Source: Isoetes taiwanensis (taxonomy: Eukaryota; Streptophyta; Lycopodiopsida; Isoetales; Isoetaceae). Taken from it: a stretch of DNA of 64,000 nucleotides. Location: assembly GCA_021234155.1 (NCBI GenBank), contig JAJEKV010000030.1, forward strand, positions 8,179,890-8,243,889, read 5' to 3'. Numbering within the stretch: the stretch's first letter is position 1; each line of letters starts with the position of its first letter. Shown piece by piece: positions 1 through 11,977 of the stretch. The notes under the pieces are model-generated. The model was not told the origin of the DNA. It saw only the letters and a program-made list of their open reading frames with translations, and made no database searches. A program made the translations under genes and the position numbers.

Positions 1-560
1 TCTTCGACCTCCTTGCCCTCCGGAGCTTCTATTGGCCTCAAGGTGGAGCCTCCACGTTATTACTATTTTAATTATTAATAAAATTTTGGTTATATGGTGA
101 CCACCCCACCTATCTACATGGATGCATGGCTAATCTCCTCGGTAGGAAGAGGGTGAATCTTCCATTATGGTCGTGGAGACAAATGCCTATATGCCTATAT
201 GCCGCTCATGCCACCTCTAGTTGCCCACGTGGAGAATATCCTTCCCGGCGTGGGGCGGAAGGATAGCTTCCTCCTATCAAAGCATATATGGGGCTAAAGG
301 TGCCTTTCCTATCAATGCATTCCTGAATGACCTCCTTTCTCTCGAGGTCGTCTACTTCCGTGGGACAGAAGTAGACTTTCTAATCTACCTTCCACTCGTC
401 CAAGCGGAAACGCGGTCATGCCTACATTGACATTACACCACCCTAGAGATCAGCAGAAGCGGTCTCATCATCGGTAACAACGCATGCAACCCCTACCTAG
501 CATAGGTTGCATCGCGAGATTGCTTAACTATACAAGCATTTAATCTACACACAAAGCGAC
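1..560 (-). repeat. Conserved block upstream of the 3' LTR, inverted copy of 48.6-49.1 kb
   Basis: The reverse complement matches 48635-49110 almost base for base over long stretches. Shared landmarks are GTGGTGTAATGTCAATGTA, a foldback around GTCTACTTC/GAAGTAGAC, and TAGGTGGGGTGGTCACCATA. In the plus-strand element the block lies between the end of pol and the polypurine tract. It is therefore internal to the element and not an LTR. Confidence 0.85.
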
Positions 561-3500
561 ATGCCCGAGCCAATTTTTTTTTGGCTCCTTTAATGCATGT
601 GATTAACATAATTACCCTACGGTAATATTTATAAATTAACATTATTATAGTATCGGATACATTACTTCCGATAGTACAATTATATTTACTCTAAGCTTTG
701 CAATATTTAATGACTTTTAGATCGCGATTATTTGAACAATAACCCTGATTTAGACCTATTGTTACATAGACAAGGTTTTAATTATCATACACAAGAATTA
801 GATGTGCTTCTTATTCTCTTTCTTGGGTCTGCATGATACCCTTTGGAAGTATATCCCTAAGATGCACTTAAGTATATTTGAATTCTATTCTCTATCTATT
901 TTTATAAGGACCCCAAGGTCATATGGCTATCCTTGGAAGGAATTGCATCCTTGCGAAGGATTAATTAACATGCTACCTCACATTATCGTTGTTATTTAAC
1001 TTATTTCCGTATGATACATATACGTACAGTAATTCCATGCAATTATTAGGATCTATATTTAACTTATCTATAAGACACATTAAAGCTTATAACGCATGCA
1101 AGACGCCTTTTTACCTAGGCTAGAATGCATCCACCCATTGAGCAAGGTCGAGTAATTTGGAGATGACTTGGTCGTTGCATTGCTCCCATAGTTTTGCTCC
1201 ACTTCATTGGTGTAGATAGCTCTTTGCGTCGGGCCTCAAGACGTTGAAGGCCTCCTGAGCTATCTATCTATCTATCTTACGCTCTATTCGCTTCGGTCAT
1301 TGCCGAAGTGAACTCTATTCTACGGGTCAGTCAATTCGATGCAAGTACGTTCAATCATAAGATTGAGCCCTCCCACTTTCTTCAAAAAGAAAATGGTCCT
1401 GCACCCCTTCAATGACGTTGTACACAACGTCATATCTATTCTCTCCCCTTAAGAGGTTATATGCTTCTTACTTAGCACATTAATTTACTAGCCTTAGCTA
1501 ACATATATAACCATCTAAGATGGATGCACATATTATGTTATCATTTATTTCAATATAGCTATGGGTTACCTACTTAGTTAGAACGATTCTAAACCACAAG
1601 GTTTTGTCATCATGACAATTCCTTTTGTTTCAAAAGACTATTTGATTACTATAATTCGTATTTTAGATGTACCTTGCATGTATTATTCTTTTATATTCTA
1701 GAGATTCCCCCTTTCTTAGTTATTTAGCTCTTGGAATATTCCTACCAATCGAATTGATGTCATCGTAACAAGTTGGCCGGACTTGTTAGATTACTTCTTT
1801 TCTTTCGGTTGGATTATTCTTTGGAGGTACTAGATTTATACATGGTTAACAATTATCCTAGTAATGATTACTTCTTAGCGAGGAGATCAATCTCACCAAG
1901 TGGTTTCAATACGTTGGATGTCTGTTAACAATCGTGTATAATTATAGTTACTCCTACGCATTTCCTTCCCAATCCTTGACGCTTAGCTCAATATTGGGGC
2001 AATCCTTTTAGCCAGAATATCTGGAAATGCCTTCTAATCCCAATATGGATGTTACCGTCCATACATTAACCTACTAGGCCCCATGGCCTTAGATCCTTGA
2101 GCTTGCTAGAAGCTCATCCACTCGTTACTGCTTGAAGTAGCAAGGTAACGCGTTCTTCCGAAATCGTTCGATACTTCAGTCTCCTTGACGGTGGCTCCTC
2201 TTTGATGTAGAGGTTGACTTTGTTCGTTAGAAGCCTCACATTGCTTGATGGTGTAGTTGATCACTTGAAATCTTCCATGCCGCTTTTCAAAAGCCTGAAG
2301 GTGGCGCCGTTGAAAAAGATCTTTCATCTTGAACTTTTTGTCTTGGCAGCTAAAAGACGACTCTGTCGATGTCTTCGACTCCATCGATGTCTCATATGTC
2401 GAGTCCTCTTGTCGTTATCGTGTTGCCCGAAGAGTGTTGACGATGTTGATTGCTTCACCCCTGCAACTTGCATGACATCTCTTCCTTTGATCTGTTACGC
2501 TATGGAAAGGAAAGACTAACAAGGGAACTATACATGCAAAACATATAGCTTACATAATTACAATTACTACTAGAGCTATTAGGTCCCCCTTGTGCCTCCC
2601 TTCGAGTTGCATACCTACTCCTTGGTGATGTCATCGGTGTTCCTCCGGGTGCAATGGTGTTGACGATCTATATCCTCCTATTTGTACGTTGGCTCGTACT
2701 CCGGGGTAATTTGTTGATATACGTGGGCCCTCCGATGTTTGTCGGCTATGGCACAACATGCTTTGCATCACATTCTCACTAAAGGTGTGCTTGTCGTTGA
2801 TGCTTCGACATTTCAGTCTGCTTCCTGATCCTGTTTTCGGGCGGTAGTTGTTCCCCCCTTCATGATACTTGGAGCTATTTGGAGGCGTCTCTTGAGGCTG
2901 TGCGCGATTCCTTTGGCTATACTCCTCTGGAGTTGTTCTCTTCTGCAGTTGTTCTTTGAATCGTCCATCCTTGGGTTCACCAAGTTGCATGCAAGTCCGT
3001 GTGCAAGTCATCGACTCGTCTCACCTAATTGCCTCTCCATCGAGCTTCCAATCTTCCTTGTTTGATCCCCTCGATCACATGGCTTTGATGTCACGTTGCG
3101 CAGTGCTATGCCGTCTTCTTGTCTTGAGGTACCCTCCGGTGACTTTGATTGTGCTCGTCAGTTTTGATCCTCCTGTTGCCTCTAGGGAGCTCGTGGAAGA
3201 AGTCGGTTGCTAGCACTTCTCCAGCTTTCAGTTCTTGACCTTTGTCTCTCTATGCATGTCGGCCTCTCTAGCAAGTAAAGCTTCATGGCTCTTCTCCCTG
3301 CTGGCGATGTTGTCGGGATGATGGATCCTTATATCTGCGCAGCTTGACCCTTGAGTTGAAGAAGTATCTGCCTTAGATATGCTCTTGTCGTTGAATAGCC
3401 TGGCTATTATCTTGAACTCTCTTTTTGCCGAAGGTGCTTTAGTTGCTATCCTTGTCGTTAAGGTGTCGAATGCTTCTACCTTGGGCGTTTGACGTGCCAC

Positions 3501-6240
3501 ATGTCGGAGATATGATCGGCTTCTTCTCTTCTAATTACTGGTAGGAGTACCTGACGAAGCCATCACCTAGTTCTTGAAGGCATATCTCCTCATCGCAGTG
3601 CCTTTCGTAAGTGCATCTCCATCTAATACACGTGTCATAGCGCATCACCCTATATTACCACAAGGTGGAATTATGGTTGTCGAGATGTTGTCTTCTTAGT
3701 TGGCTCGTTGATGTCGGGGCGTTCCTCCTTCTATTGTTGAGGCCACTCGTGTCATAAGTTCGTCAAGTGTTGCTGCTGCCACATGATGTAGTGTTGCGTC
3801 CTGACGATGTCCTGGTGCAGCGCTGATGATCCTGACATTTCTGGTGTTGTCTCTTATTCTGACATTGGGTGGACGAGCTGTCTTCTACTTCAGGGCACTT
3901 CCGGAAGTGTTTGGAGTCGAAGGTTTGCTTGGCCTCCGGTCGTTTCTCCCTCGTACTTGCTCTTCCATTTTGATCTTGGGCTATAGTTGTGCTTCTATGC
4001 TTCCTCTTTTGGTAGTCGAAGTGAAGGAGCTTCCTGATCTAAGCGCTAAATCCGTAAAACATGACTCTAAACTCATGTTTCTCCACTGTATCTGTGAGCA
4101 CCCGAGATATACAATAGACATATACGCATTTACATTGGGATTTTAATTCATCGACTTTTTCAAAACAACTACGAAGATCTACTTAATTGTTTATACTCCT
4201 TTAGGGTTTCCCCTCCTCCTATCGCATTTGACCCTTTGGTTTTGCTGCATCTTCTTTGTTCTGGTTGACTCCAGGATTCCCTTGAGATGCTGCTACTATT
4301 GTTGAGCTTCATGTGTGATCCGAGCTCGTCACGCCAGTTGCGAAGAGTGTTCGTCGATGTGATCCCTTGAGAAAGGTGCTCCTCCTTAATGTGTATATTC
4401 GTCGTGAGGAATGCGGTGATCGCTCAACGTCCCTACATGCGGTGTGTCGTTGCAAGGTTGCCGATGTGCGGTGCCTTTGATCGCTTAAGTAGGATCACCT
4501 AGCTATTGCAGTTGGGCATTCTTGGATGTCTTCGAAGCTCTGAGATCATGGTCGGTAGGCAGGCATTGTCATTCCTCCGCAGGTTGAATTTCTGAGTGCG
4601 ACTCCTGTTGCTTGGGCTTTGCTTCATTTCGAGGTGCCTCTCCTGTGCCTAGAAGTGTGGTAATCTCTATTGTCCCTACCATGGCTCCTTCTGGTCGCCT
4701 TTGCATGATTTGTATCTGCTGGCTAGGTCGTCTCCTGTGTCCTTTGGGTCCTATCCATTCGAATCTCGCACTCCTTGGCTGACGTAGTAAGGTCGTCCTT
4801 CCTTTGGTTTCTAGGTGTTCCTGGGTCCGGAATTCTTTGTTCGCACAGAATATTCTCCTCCTTGATCTTGCCCCTAATGCTGATATAGGCCTTCAAGTTG
4901 GAGATGTTCTCTGATATGCGTCTCCTCCCCTCGTGGTCTCCTGCTGGTGCAAGGGAGCTAGAAGCTCATCTTGGTCAGCCTTACTAGGTGCTTTGTGGTT
5001 GCCTAGCTTGGTTACTCCTTTCGTTGACGTTGCATGACATTCGCTTGAGCTGCTGGGCTGTAAGTCGAGGTGGTCTTCTCTCCGGTTCCTATACGCTCCT
5101 GTGTCGCCATGACTTCTCTCCTCGACGGAAGGTTATGCCCTCTGGCCCTAGCTCGTGATGCTAACGCGGCATCGATGTCTAACGTCTTCCTGCACCTATA
5201 TTTTGCTGCCTTGCATTCCTCCATTTGAAACTCGTGGGCGTCGAGTTGGTGAAGGCGTCGAGATCCTCTTCCTGATGTGAGCTCGTGGACTGGTAGCCGA
5301 GAGGTTGACATCTAGAAAATTCTTGATGCTGTTGGTTACCAATTATTCTTCCCATTTGATGAAGATTGATGATAGGCCGGTGGTGTCCTGTTCTACTCGT
5401 TTGTCGGTTGAGGTGTTTGTCGTTGTGCTTCCCTCTCTTGGGTCTGTCTTTTCGGTCTCCTCTCCTTATCAATGCGTACATCGTTTGGGACCTTGATGTC
5501 TTCAAGAAGTTGCGCCTCTAGCTCTTCGTGGCTCACGCCCCGTGCTTGAAAAAGCAACGCCAGTATTTCCTAGAGTCTAAGGTCTACTTGAAGGGCTCTC
5601 CTACAACATTCTGGGCTCTATAAGCAAGCAAGGTGGCTCGAGCAGCATTACTGGAGACATATCTATAATCTACAAGTCTATGGATATTAGGACGTTTGGT
5701 ATGGCATGACATGAGGATTGTTTTGCAAGACCTCCATGATGTTTGAGGCATACTCTAAGGTCCTAGCAAAGTTGGTTTAGGGGAGTCCAATCTCTACACA
5801 TGGAGCGGCTTGGGCAGCTCTAGACTCTAGCTCCTTTCTAGGTACCCTGGCAATAGGGAATGTTAATGTGGCGGCTATATAAGTCAAACTCTATTAGAAG
5901 GACACAGAATTAGGTCAAGGTTTATGCCTTCGGCATGAGCAGAGGTGATGTACCCGGCCGGTTGGACTTGGGTTGCTATCTTTGAGGTCTAGATGACTAT
6001 AACAAAGGGGTGTTCTTGGGCACTTCTATCTAGGAGTAAGGTATCAGCTTCGAGCCGAGAGCAATACTTGCGAGCTACTAATGGGGTAGGCTTCTATCTA
6101 CAAACAAACTACAGTTTGGAAAAACAATTCAAGGGTTTGGGCAATTTTGGTCAATTTGAGCTAGGGTTTGACATTTCTAGCCTAATTTGAGGTCATAAAT
6201 GGATTCTAGGCTATCTAATGGTCCTATTGCAACAATTTTT
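561..6240 (-). other. Interior of the minus-strand element, no recognisable protein
   Basis: This stretch should hold gag-pol by position. Minus-strand frames of about 90-126 codons (5505-5179, 5311-5012, 3500-3228, 3011-2631, 2384-2106) are hydrophilic and rich in Gln, Lys, Arg and Ser. I recognise no zinc knuckle, protease, reverse transcriptase or integrase motif in them. Near 1190-1130 the minus strand reads LWEQCNDQVIS, resembling the end of the plus-strand Gypsy pol (FMEQWDGKVIS), so a trace of the pol terminus may survive. The rest may be eroded coding DNA or replaced sequence. Confidence 0.45.
1259..1279. repeat. TATC microsatellite
   Basis: About five tandem TATC units inside the minus-strand element. 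Confidence 0.8.
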
Positions 6241-6290
6241 AGGCGATTTGGAGCTATGTAGCTCAAGTTATGGAGGTTCAAAGTTTGGAG

Positions 6291-6556
6291 GTCTCACAGG
6301 TTGCGCCTCGCTTCAAAACTAACTTTTTGTTTTGCGACCAGGCGCGAGCTGTGAGACATCAGTCTCATTTCGATCAAAGGTGTCTAATTTGGGTAAACTA
6401 ATGGTGTAAGGGTGATGGGCTCATCAAATTAGGCAGAATCGACCCCTTATTGGGTCAATTTGGAGCTGTTTTGGTCAAGTTTGGGCGAGGTCTCACAGCT
6501 TGCGCCTCGCTTCAAAACTAACTTTTTGTTTTGCGACCAGGCGCGAGCTGTGAGAC
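6291..6556 (-). repeat. Two hairpin modules of the Gypsy family
   Basis: Two modules (6291-6357 and 6490-6556) each start GTCTCACAG and end CTGTGAGAC, with long complementary arms around a loop containing CTTCAAAACTAA. The spacer between them (6358-6489) is the inverted counterpart of 41525-41656 in the plus-strand element. There the same pair lies between the H3-like frame and gag. Confidence 0.85.
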
Positions 6557-6733
6557 ATCACACTTTTTGGTCTGAGAGTATCCTATTTTACTAAAATAAA
6601 AACTACTACTTGCTAACTCGTCCTAATTAAGCAAGATTTGACACATAAACTACTCAAAATTATCATGTATTAACAAAATTATTGATTATTTACAACATAT
6701 CTACTGGGGATCTCCCTTAATTAAACTAGCTAA

Positions 6734-6945
6734 TTACATGCCTTCCCTCATGAGGGTTACTCGCCGCATGAGCAAAGCAGCTGTTGAGTCTTCAAAATGT
6801 TGGACCCTTACGCTCTCGGGCTTTTTTTGAGCCTTGGCCTCCGCTCTCGTTACGTCCTCTCCTCTTCTTGTTTCCTTTGGCCTCCTTGGCCTCGGGCTGT
6901 TTCGCTTTGTCGAGAAAGTCGAAGCGGTCATTTGGTGCGCATCAT
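6734..6945 (-). pseudogene. Histone H3/CENH3-like remnant in the minus-strand element
   Basis: On the minus strand the 3' part reads [19 protein letters not shown] then a stop shortly after. This matches the end of helix 2 and loop 2 of H3-type histones (compare FEDTNLCAIHAKRVTIM) and the plus-strand copy at 41201-41308. The preceding segment is basic and charged (PRPRRPKETRRGED). A possible start at 6945 reads MMRTK before a stop, reminiscent of MARTK. Helices N and 1 are not visible, so compared with the plus-strand copy most of the tail and half of the fold are missing. The syntenic position, just upstream of the hairpin pair, supports common origin. Non-functional as read. Confidence 0.65.
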
Positions 6946-7089
6946 GTCGATCGGAGTCCTGGTGTCTATCGAGATGCTGTCTCTATCTAGCTTAAGGGCC
7001 TTGGTTCTAAATCTAAGGCTTAGCCATTAATATTATCTAACATTATTAAAGCTTAAATCTAATTAAGAATTATAATTCAAACGCAAAGC

Positions 7090-7163
7090 GATGCCCTCGA
7101 TTGGTTGGCACGGGGGTTTGGGGGGTTCAACCCGTGGGTGGGAGGTTCAATTCCCCGCCACCA
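7090..7163 (+). repeat. tRNA-like Pol III promoter segment, SINE candidate
   Basis: The segment contains CTCGATTGGTTGGCAC, resembling an A box. Fifty bases on it has GGTTCAATTCC, which fits the B-box consensus exactly, and it ends CCGCCACCA like a tRNA 3' end. The 5' strand does not pair into an acceptor stem, so it is not an intact tRNA. It lies between the LTR and the H3-like remnant of the minus-strand element, where the LTR end and leader are missing. Confidence 0.45.
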
Positions 7164-7290
7164 AGGAATTCTTTTAAGATGAGGTTCAAAGAGATTGAAA
7201 AACTAGACTAATCTAGCTAGATCCTAGGCTAAGATTCGAATTACCAAGTTACTTTTTTAAATTTTATAACTTCTCAAGCTGTTTCCATCA

Positions 7291-8734
7291 GCGGAAGCGT
7301 AAACATACATGTCAGTAGTACATACATCAACATCATATGACCATCACGAAGGATGGTCCTCCACATATCTGCATAGACAAAGATCAGCACATCACATAGG
7401 GAATCCTACCCAAGGCTCAGACTCAAAGGGATGACGGACGGCTTGGGTCTCCAGAGTTCATTGCGCATGAATTCATGGCAATGGATTTGGTCGGCATAAG
7501 AACATGGCATAGGGTTGTCCACTCCATCCGCCCCCCCGTGCACACTTTGCGCAGTAGGCTGAAAAGTGTCGGGACTGATCAGAGCCCGCCCGGATGCATA
7601 GCCAAAAGGGCTACTCCACGGGGTCATCATCCCAGATTCGATGGGGGCAGGTAGGGATCACTCCCTCCGAGAGATCTACATGTTGACTCAAGGTGACTAG
7701 AGGGCCACCGCCTCGTGATTCGATGAACCCACTGGAAAGTCATGAACACCACTTCACGGGTGTCGAGCCCATGCCTTACCCACACTCGGTGGTAAGCCAT
7801 TAGACCTAGTCACAATGATCCCGGTGAGGGCCTTACACACCAGAGGGATCGTTCAAGAGTCGAAACACGAACCTCCTTCTTAGCCCGGTCTGGCCCCTTC
7901 ACCCACAAACCGGTTGTGGTTCTTGTACACAGGCGAATCTATGGTGTGCTAGAGAGGCTAATCTAGGAGCATCTACTACCAAGCTTGAAGTCTCTACCCC
8001 CCTTCCCAATACAAGGAGTTCACAGAGATACATCATCCATATACATCACAGAAGAACTAAAGAACATAGATCTAATCTATATCATAGAGTTAGGTTCTTT
8101 AGTTAGAGTCTGGTATCTACTCATCTAGAGATCTAGATAGGCTGCTAAAGGCGATTTAATAGGCTAAACCCATGATACAATGACCTGGAAAACGGTTTAG
8201 ACCATTAAATCGACTACATCCCCGATCCATGAGTTGCTCCTCGACCGAAGTTGACCATCCTACTTGAACCGCTTTCGAATCAAGGGAAACTAATGGTGCC
8301 ATTCTCTCAGACAGAGTCTGGGAGGCGGTTTTGACTCCTAGAGCAGCCAAAACAGAGCTCTAAAACCCTAGGAACGAAAAATGGGCAAGTTAGGGTTCTT
8401 CTACTTAAATAGGCAAGGGTTGGGGCTTAGGGTTTCCAATTATCCCTTTAGGCATGTGGGATAATTGGAAATGGGCCCACTTGCCTTTAATGGCTAGGTG
8501 GCCAAATGTGCCTACATGGAAATGTGTGCACCTAAATGTGCCCACATGGAAATGTGTGCACCTTAATAAATGTGCATGTGCACATTAATAAGAAGTGCAC
8601 ATACCTAGCAAGTTGCCCCCTAGGGCTACTCACCTGGCTACACGTCGGCGTACACGTCAGTTGGAGTGGCGTGTACGCGTGACGAGACAGTACAGTATAC
8701 GTCCTGGGACCGTATACTGTGCTGGAACGTCACA
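7291..8734 (-). repeat. 5' LTR of the minus-strand element, 3' portion lost
   Basis: The reverse complement aligns with the plus-strand element's LTRs at 37806-39387 and 49433-50987. It starts TGTGACGTTCC at 8734, and matching ends at GTTTACGCTTCCGC (7291). The last 170-190 bases of the full LTR, including the terminal CGTCACA and the primer site, are replaced by unrelated sequence. Confidence 0.85.
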
Positions 8735-9094
8735 TCGCTGATTCAGATGTTGCGGGAGGATCGTGATTTAACATTTTGATCGTCTGCATAGGAGTCGACA
8801 TCGGACCGACGGTGTAACATTTTCGTCGTCTGCATCGGAGCTTGACCGTTATGGAGTGTTGCACTTCTATTATGTACATACATTTTGATAATATAAACAC
8901 GTCTCCATAATCTTTGGCATAGTCTGTTTTTGGTCTACCTTCCTGGTCGAGCTCGGCAGCATCGCCATGGTGATCTTGACAAGCAAGGCTTCTCTTGTTT
9001 GCTTCATTTTCATTTTATTTACGATGGATTCCATCCAAATTTGGATTTAGGGTTTAACAGATGGTATTGTCCTAATCAAATTAAACAACTTTGC
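8735..9094. other. Flank between LTR element and gene, no gene seen
   Basis: It contains two related phrases (TAACATTTTGATCGTCTGCA near 8770 and TAACATTTTCGTCGTCTGCA near 8815). It ends in a pyrimidine-rich stretch and TTTGCAG, a plausible splice acceptor for the exon starting at 9095. Confidence 0.5.
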
Positions 9095-10048
9095 AGATGG
9101 TGAATTATTCGAAGGACCTAAACAAGTAATACCGCCGAAAATTTCGCCACAAGTAATCTGGATTTTGGCCTGATAGAAGGTGGTGTATGGAAATTTCGCA
9201 AGGTGTGCCACATAAGGAAGACGACAAAAGGAAGCACTTGTGCCTGTTTATTACGTCAAGTGATAAGAATAAGGTGGGTGGGCAGTTGGGAATAATAGTA
9301 CACATATGGGAAGGCATCACCAAAAAGGTCGAAAACACTATTCTATGCTCCGTTGAAGACACTATCCAGGGACAATACATGCAGCATGTCTTGCAGCTGA
9401 AATATTATGACCCCAGTATGATGATGGCGAGCGCAGCGAAGTCTAAAGCCAGTAAGAAGGATCACAACGCAAGAGGCTACGGCTGGCCACTGCCTTCCTA
9501 TGAATCCTTAGAAGCTGCTGGCTAAAATGCAATAGAGATATTTTGCTGGGTTTCAGTGTGTGCACAAAGTTTCTTTGAGATGACAAGGAACCATCAAGCT
9601 GTGCCATAAAGGCCATGAAGAATGACAAGATGCCCACGCGAATGGACAACACGTGGCTATCAGGTGCAAGGATATAAACAGGGAAGTTGTGCAGAAAAAA
9701 TTGGAACCGAGTGCCAGCTCAAAGGCGGATTCTTCACCAAAGCCGGCACCGATATCTGTCACACTTAAGTCATCTGGCACTTCGAAGGCCAGCTCTCTTG
9801 AGCCATCTTGAGCTGCTGGTGAAAACCCAGTTCCGGATGCAAACGAGGGGTCAAGCAAGTTAGTTAAGAGGAAAATAAATGAGGACTTGGCTTCAGCCTC
9901 CACACAGTCGCTCCCTACAAGGGCATTGAGAGTCAAGTTCAGTGGGCTGAGTAGATCAAGAAACACAAAAAAGGCCTTGCAGACTGTTCCCTATGTTGCT
10001 CCAATGCCGATCCCATCATCGTATTCCCTGCCCGATGATGAGAAGCAG
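9095..10048 (+). pseudogene. 5' exons of a disrupted gene (ParB-like / methyltransferase-like), function unsure
   Basis: After TTTGCAG the frame DGELFEGPKQVIPPKISPQV opens. A longer frame at 9187-9525 includes GGQLGIIVHIWEGITKK, and after a frame change a Ser/Pro/Lys-rich linker runs to SLPDDEKQ followed by GTGTGT, a plausible donor near 10048. Stops at about 9170 and 9800 show decay or missed introns. I do not recognise this N-terminal part. It is assigned to the gene continuing at 10827 because the direction is the same and no other gene intervenes. Confidence 0.4.
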
Positions 10049-10826
10049 GTGTGTTTGGCTTGCATTCAGAAGTTATTTGTTGACTTTTTAGGGGACACTA
10101 GTCTAATTTAATAGAGCAATTTTCCTGCTTGCCAGAGATCATTTTACATATGCTAGTTGCAGAAGGGCGTTTACTACAAAACAAGTAAGATCCTTACTCC
10201 TTGAGCCCATTAATTTGAAGACGCAATCTTGGATTATGGCAATATCGAAAGTGTGATTTACAGACAATAAGCTCCTTGATAAAGAAAAAATGATGACTTT
10301 GGATAGTTACATTACACTACAAGGGTCGATTTGGAGGGTGGAAGATTTTTGTTGGGAATGAAGGTGTTTTAGGCACGCAATGTTATGCTAGAAGCTAATT
10401 GCCATTTCTAAAATATTTTTGCATTTTTTTTATATGTTTTTCTCCATGCCATGAGTTCTCCGTTAATGATACTGCAGAAAGGTTATTTTGAAATGGAAAC
10501 TTTTTCCTCAACATTTGCTCTATGCAGAGTACCTTTGTGATGGCCCTGGTGCTCAACCGTGTACAAGGATCCCAATTCTTTGCTAAAGTTTATAATTGTT
10601 TAAACGCTAGCTCAAATAAGGCATGTCATAATACCTTCACATGTTTAATCTCAAATGTGTATTGAGATAGGACTGGAAGGCAATGACAGATGCTGCCAAG
10701 GATGGGCCTTAAAAGGTTTGGGCTTTAGTTGATAGAATAGAGTTTTTATCGTCAACCCAGTAGATGAGAGACATCTGGCAGAGAAAACAGCATTGAAGTT
10801 GGAACAAATACAAAAGATTTTATCCG
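10049..10826. other. Intron-like DNA
   Basis: AT-rich sequence with no convincing frame, lying between exon-like blocks of the disrupted gene. Confidence 0.4.
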
Positions 10827-11110
10827 ATGGATGTTTCATGGTTCAAGAATGTTAATATATTTGACTGCTTCACTGCTTCCCCCTACATGATGCACGGGAT
10901 GAGGTCGAAGGATCATGTGCATACCCTGATAAAGTTATTCAGGGACTTGCCACATGATGTCCTCAGCCAGCGGATCTTGTCCCATTCGACCCAGCAACAG
11001 GCAAGAAAATTACATGGAATTTTCCCACTGAGCTTGAGGGGAAGAAATATCACATTATCTCTGGAAACCATTTCATGGATCGCCATCACGATTCCATTTA
11101 GCTATTATTC
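10827..11110 (+). pseudogene. Disrupted gene, ParB-like segment
   Basis: The frame opens FKNVNIFDCFTASPYMMHGM. After a frame change near 10960 it reads PADLVPFDPATGKKITWNFP and then KKYHIISGNHFMDRHH. A conserved (I/V)ISGxH-type motif after a short lead-in is the pattern of ParB/Spo0J-like nuclease and CTP-binding domains (VVxGxHR). The resemblance is by eye only. The frame change, or an unannotated intron, means this copy is not intact as read. The next piece starts near 11270. Confidence 0.35.
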
Positions 11111-11269
11111 ATTCTGTTCTCTGTCTTGCTCATAAGCATTGCCAAGGCAAACTTTCTGAATTAAAATGATTGCTTATCTCGTCTTCTAATTCTCCTTTCT
11201 CTTTACTAATCCTCCTTCCTCTTTACGCTTCTCACAAATCCATCTTCTTCACCTTCGCATGTTTTAGTT

Positions 11270-11563
11270 TCTCAGGAATTTGCTGAAGTCGCAACGACCA
11301 CCCTCAAGGTCAAGGAGCTGAAAGACGAGAAGCAGTGAATATTTCTACCCGACGCGACATGGAATAAGTTCGTGGCTGTAATAAATAAGTGGGCAAAGAA
11401 GGAATTGACCGAGGACCAAGGCAATGTGCCCGAGAAACCGACCAAAGAATTCTTTAACAAGGTCTTCCTTCGGTGTCTGAGGGGCATGTCCGACGCGGAG
11501 ATGAATTGTTTGATGGACGAGATCCTTGCGGGCAAATGCTTCTTGAAAACCAATACAGATTAC
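11270..11563 (+). pseudogene. Disrupted gene, middle exon cut by a LINE
   Basis: The frame at 11372-11563 (INKWAKKELTEDQGNVPEKP, then KEFFNKVFLRCLRGMSDAEM) runs straight into the LINE insertion point. The same gene resumes at 18072 after the duplicated target. It looks like a genuine helical coding segment, but I do not recognise the family. Confidence 0.5.
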
Positions 11564-11977
11564 CTTTTTTTTTTTTTTTTGTTGAAGGCACCTATTTATA
11601 TTAAGTATAAGTTAAATATACAAAAACGTTTTTCAAGGGAAGTGTAACCCTGGAGAAAATTAGAGACTGTTTAGAAATATAACTAACAGAGAATACTGAG
11701 TTTTTCCTTGAAACAGTAGCAGATAATAAACTAGTGGAATCCTTTGAGATGCAGGTTCGTCCTCTTCCTTGCCTTCCCTTTCATGATAATGTGGAAAGTG
11801 CAGTAAATGCACCTACAAGTTTCCGCCTTAGCCATGTTAAGTCTCCCTTTGGCATCTTTGGCTTCACAAATCAGCTCTCTTCGAATGTTGAAGTTCTGAT
11901 CACAACAGTAGCCACAGAAGCAGATGGCATCTTCATCTGCAGAGTTATCGACAGGGCCAAAGAATTTGATCCACTCT

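Larger units (their letters stand above)
1..8734 (-). mobile_element. Ty3/Gypsy-like LTR element, minus strand, 3' LTR outside window
   Basis: Read on the minus strand, this element starts with an LTR (8734 to 7291). It continues through a histone-H3-like remnant and two hairpin modules, and ends at the window edge in a block (560 to 1) that matches 48.6-49.1 kb of the plus-strand Gypsy. LTR, H3-like remnant, hairpins and 3' block occur in the same order in both elements, so they belong to one family. Between about 5.9 and 1.1 kb I find no reverse transcriptase or integrase, so this copy is probably non-autonomous or very decayed. Its LTR begins TGTGACG at 8734. The candidate duplicated target TCGCT (8735-8739) cannot be tested because the other end is missing. 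Confidence 0.8.

Noticed and set aside
1-560. First read as an LTR, because it is an inverted match of a region after pol
   Set aside because: The plus-strand element shows true LTRs further out (37806-39387, 49433-50987) with primer site, polypurine tract and GAGCA target duplication. This block is internal.
7090-7163. Intact tRNA gene
   Set aside because: The 5' half does not pair with the 3' half into an acceptor stem. Only promoter boxes and a 3'-like end are seen.
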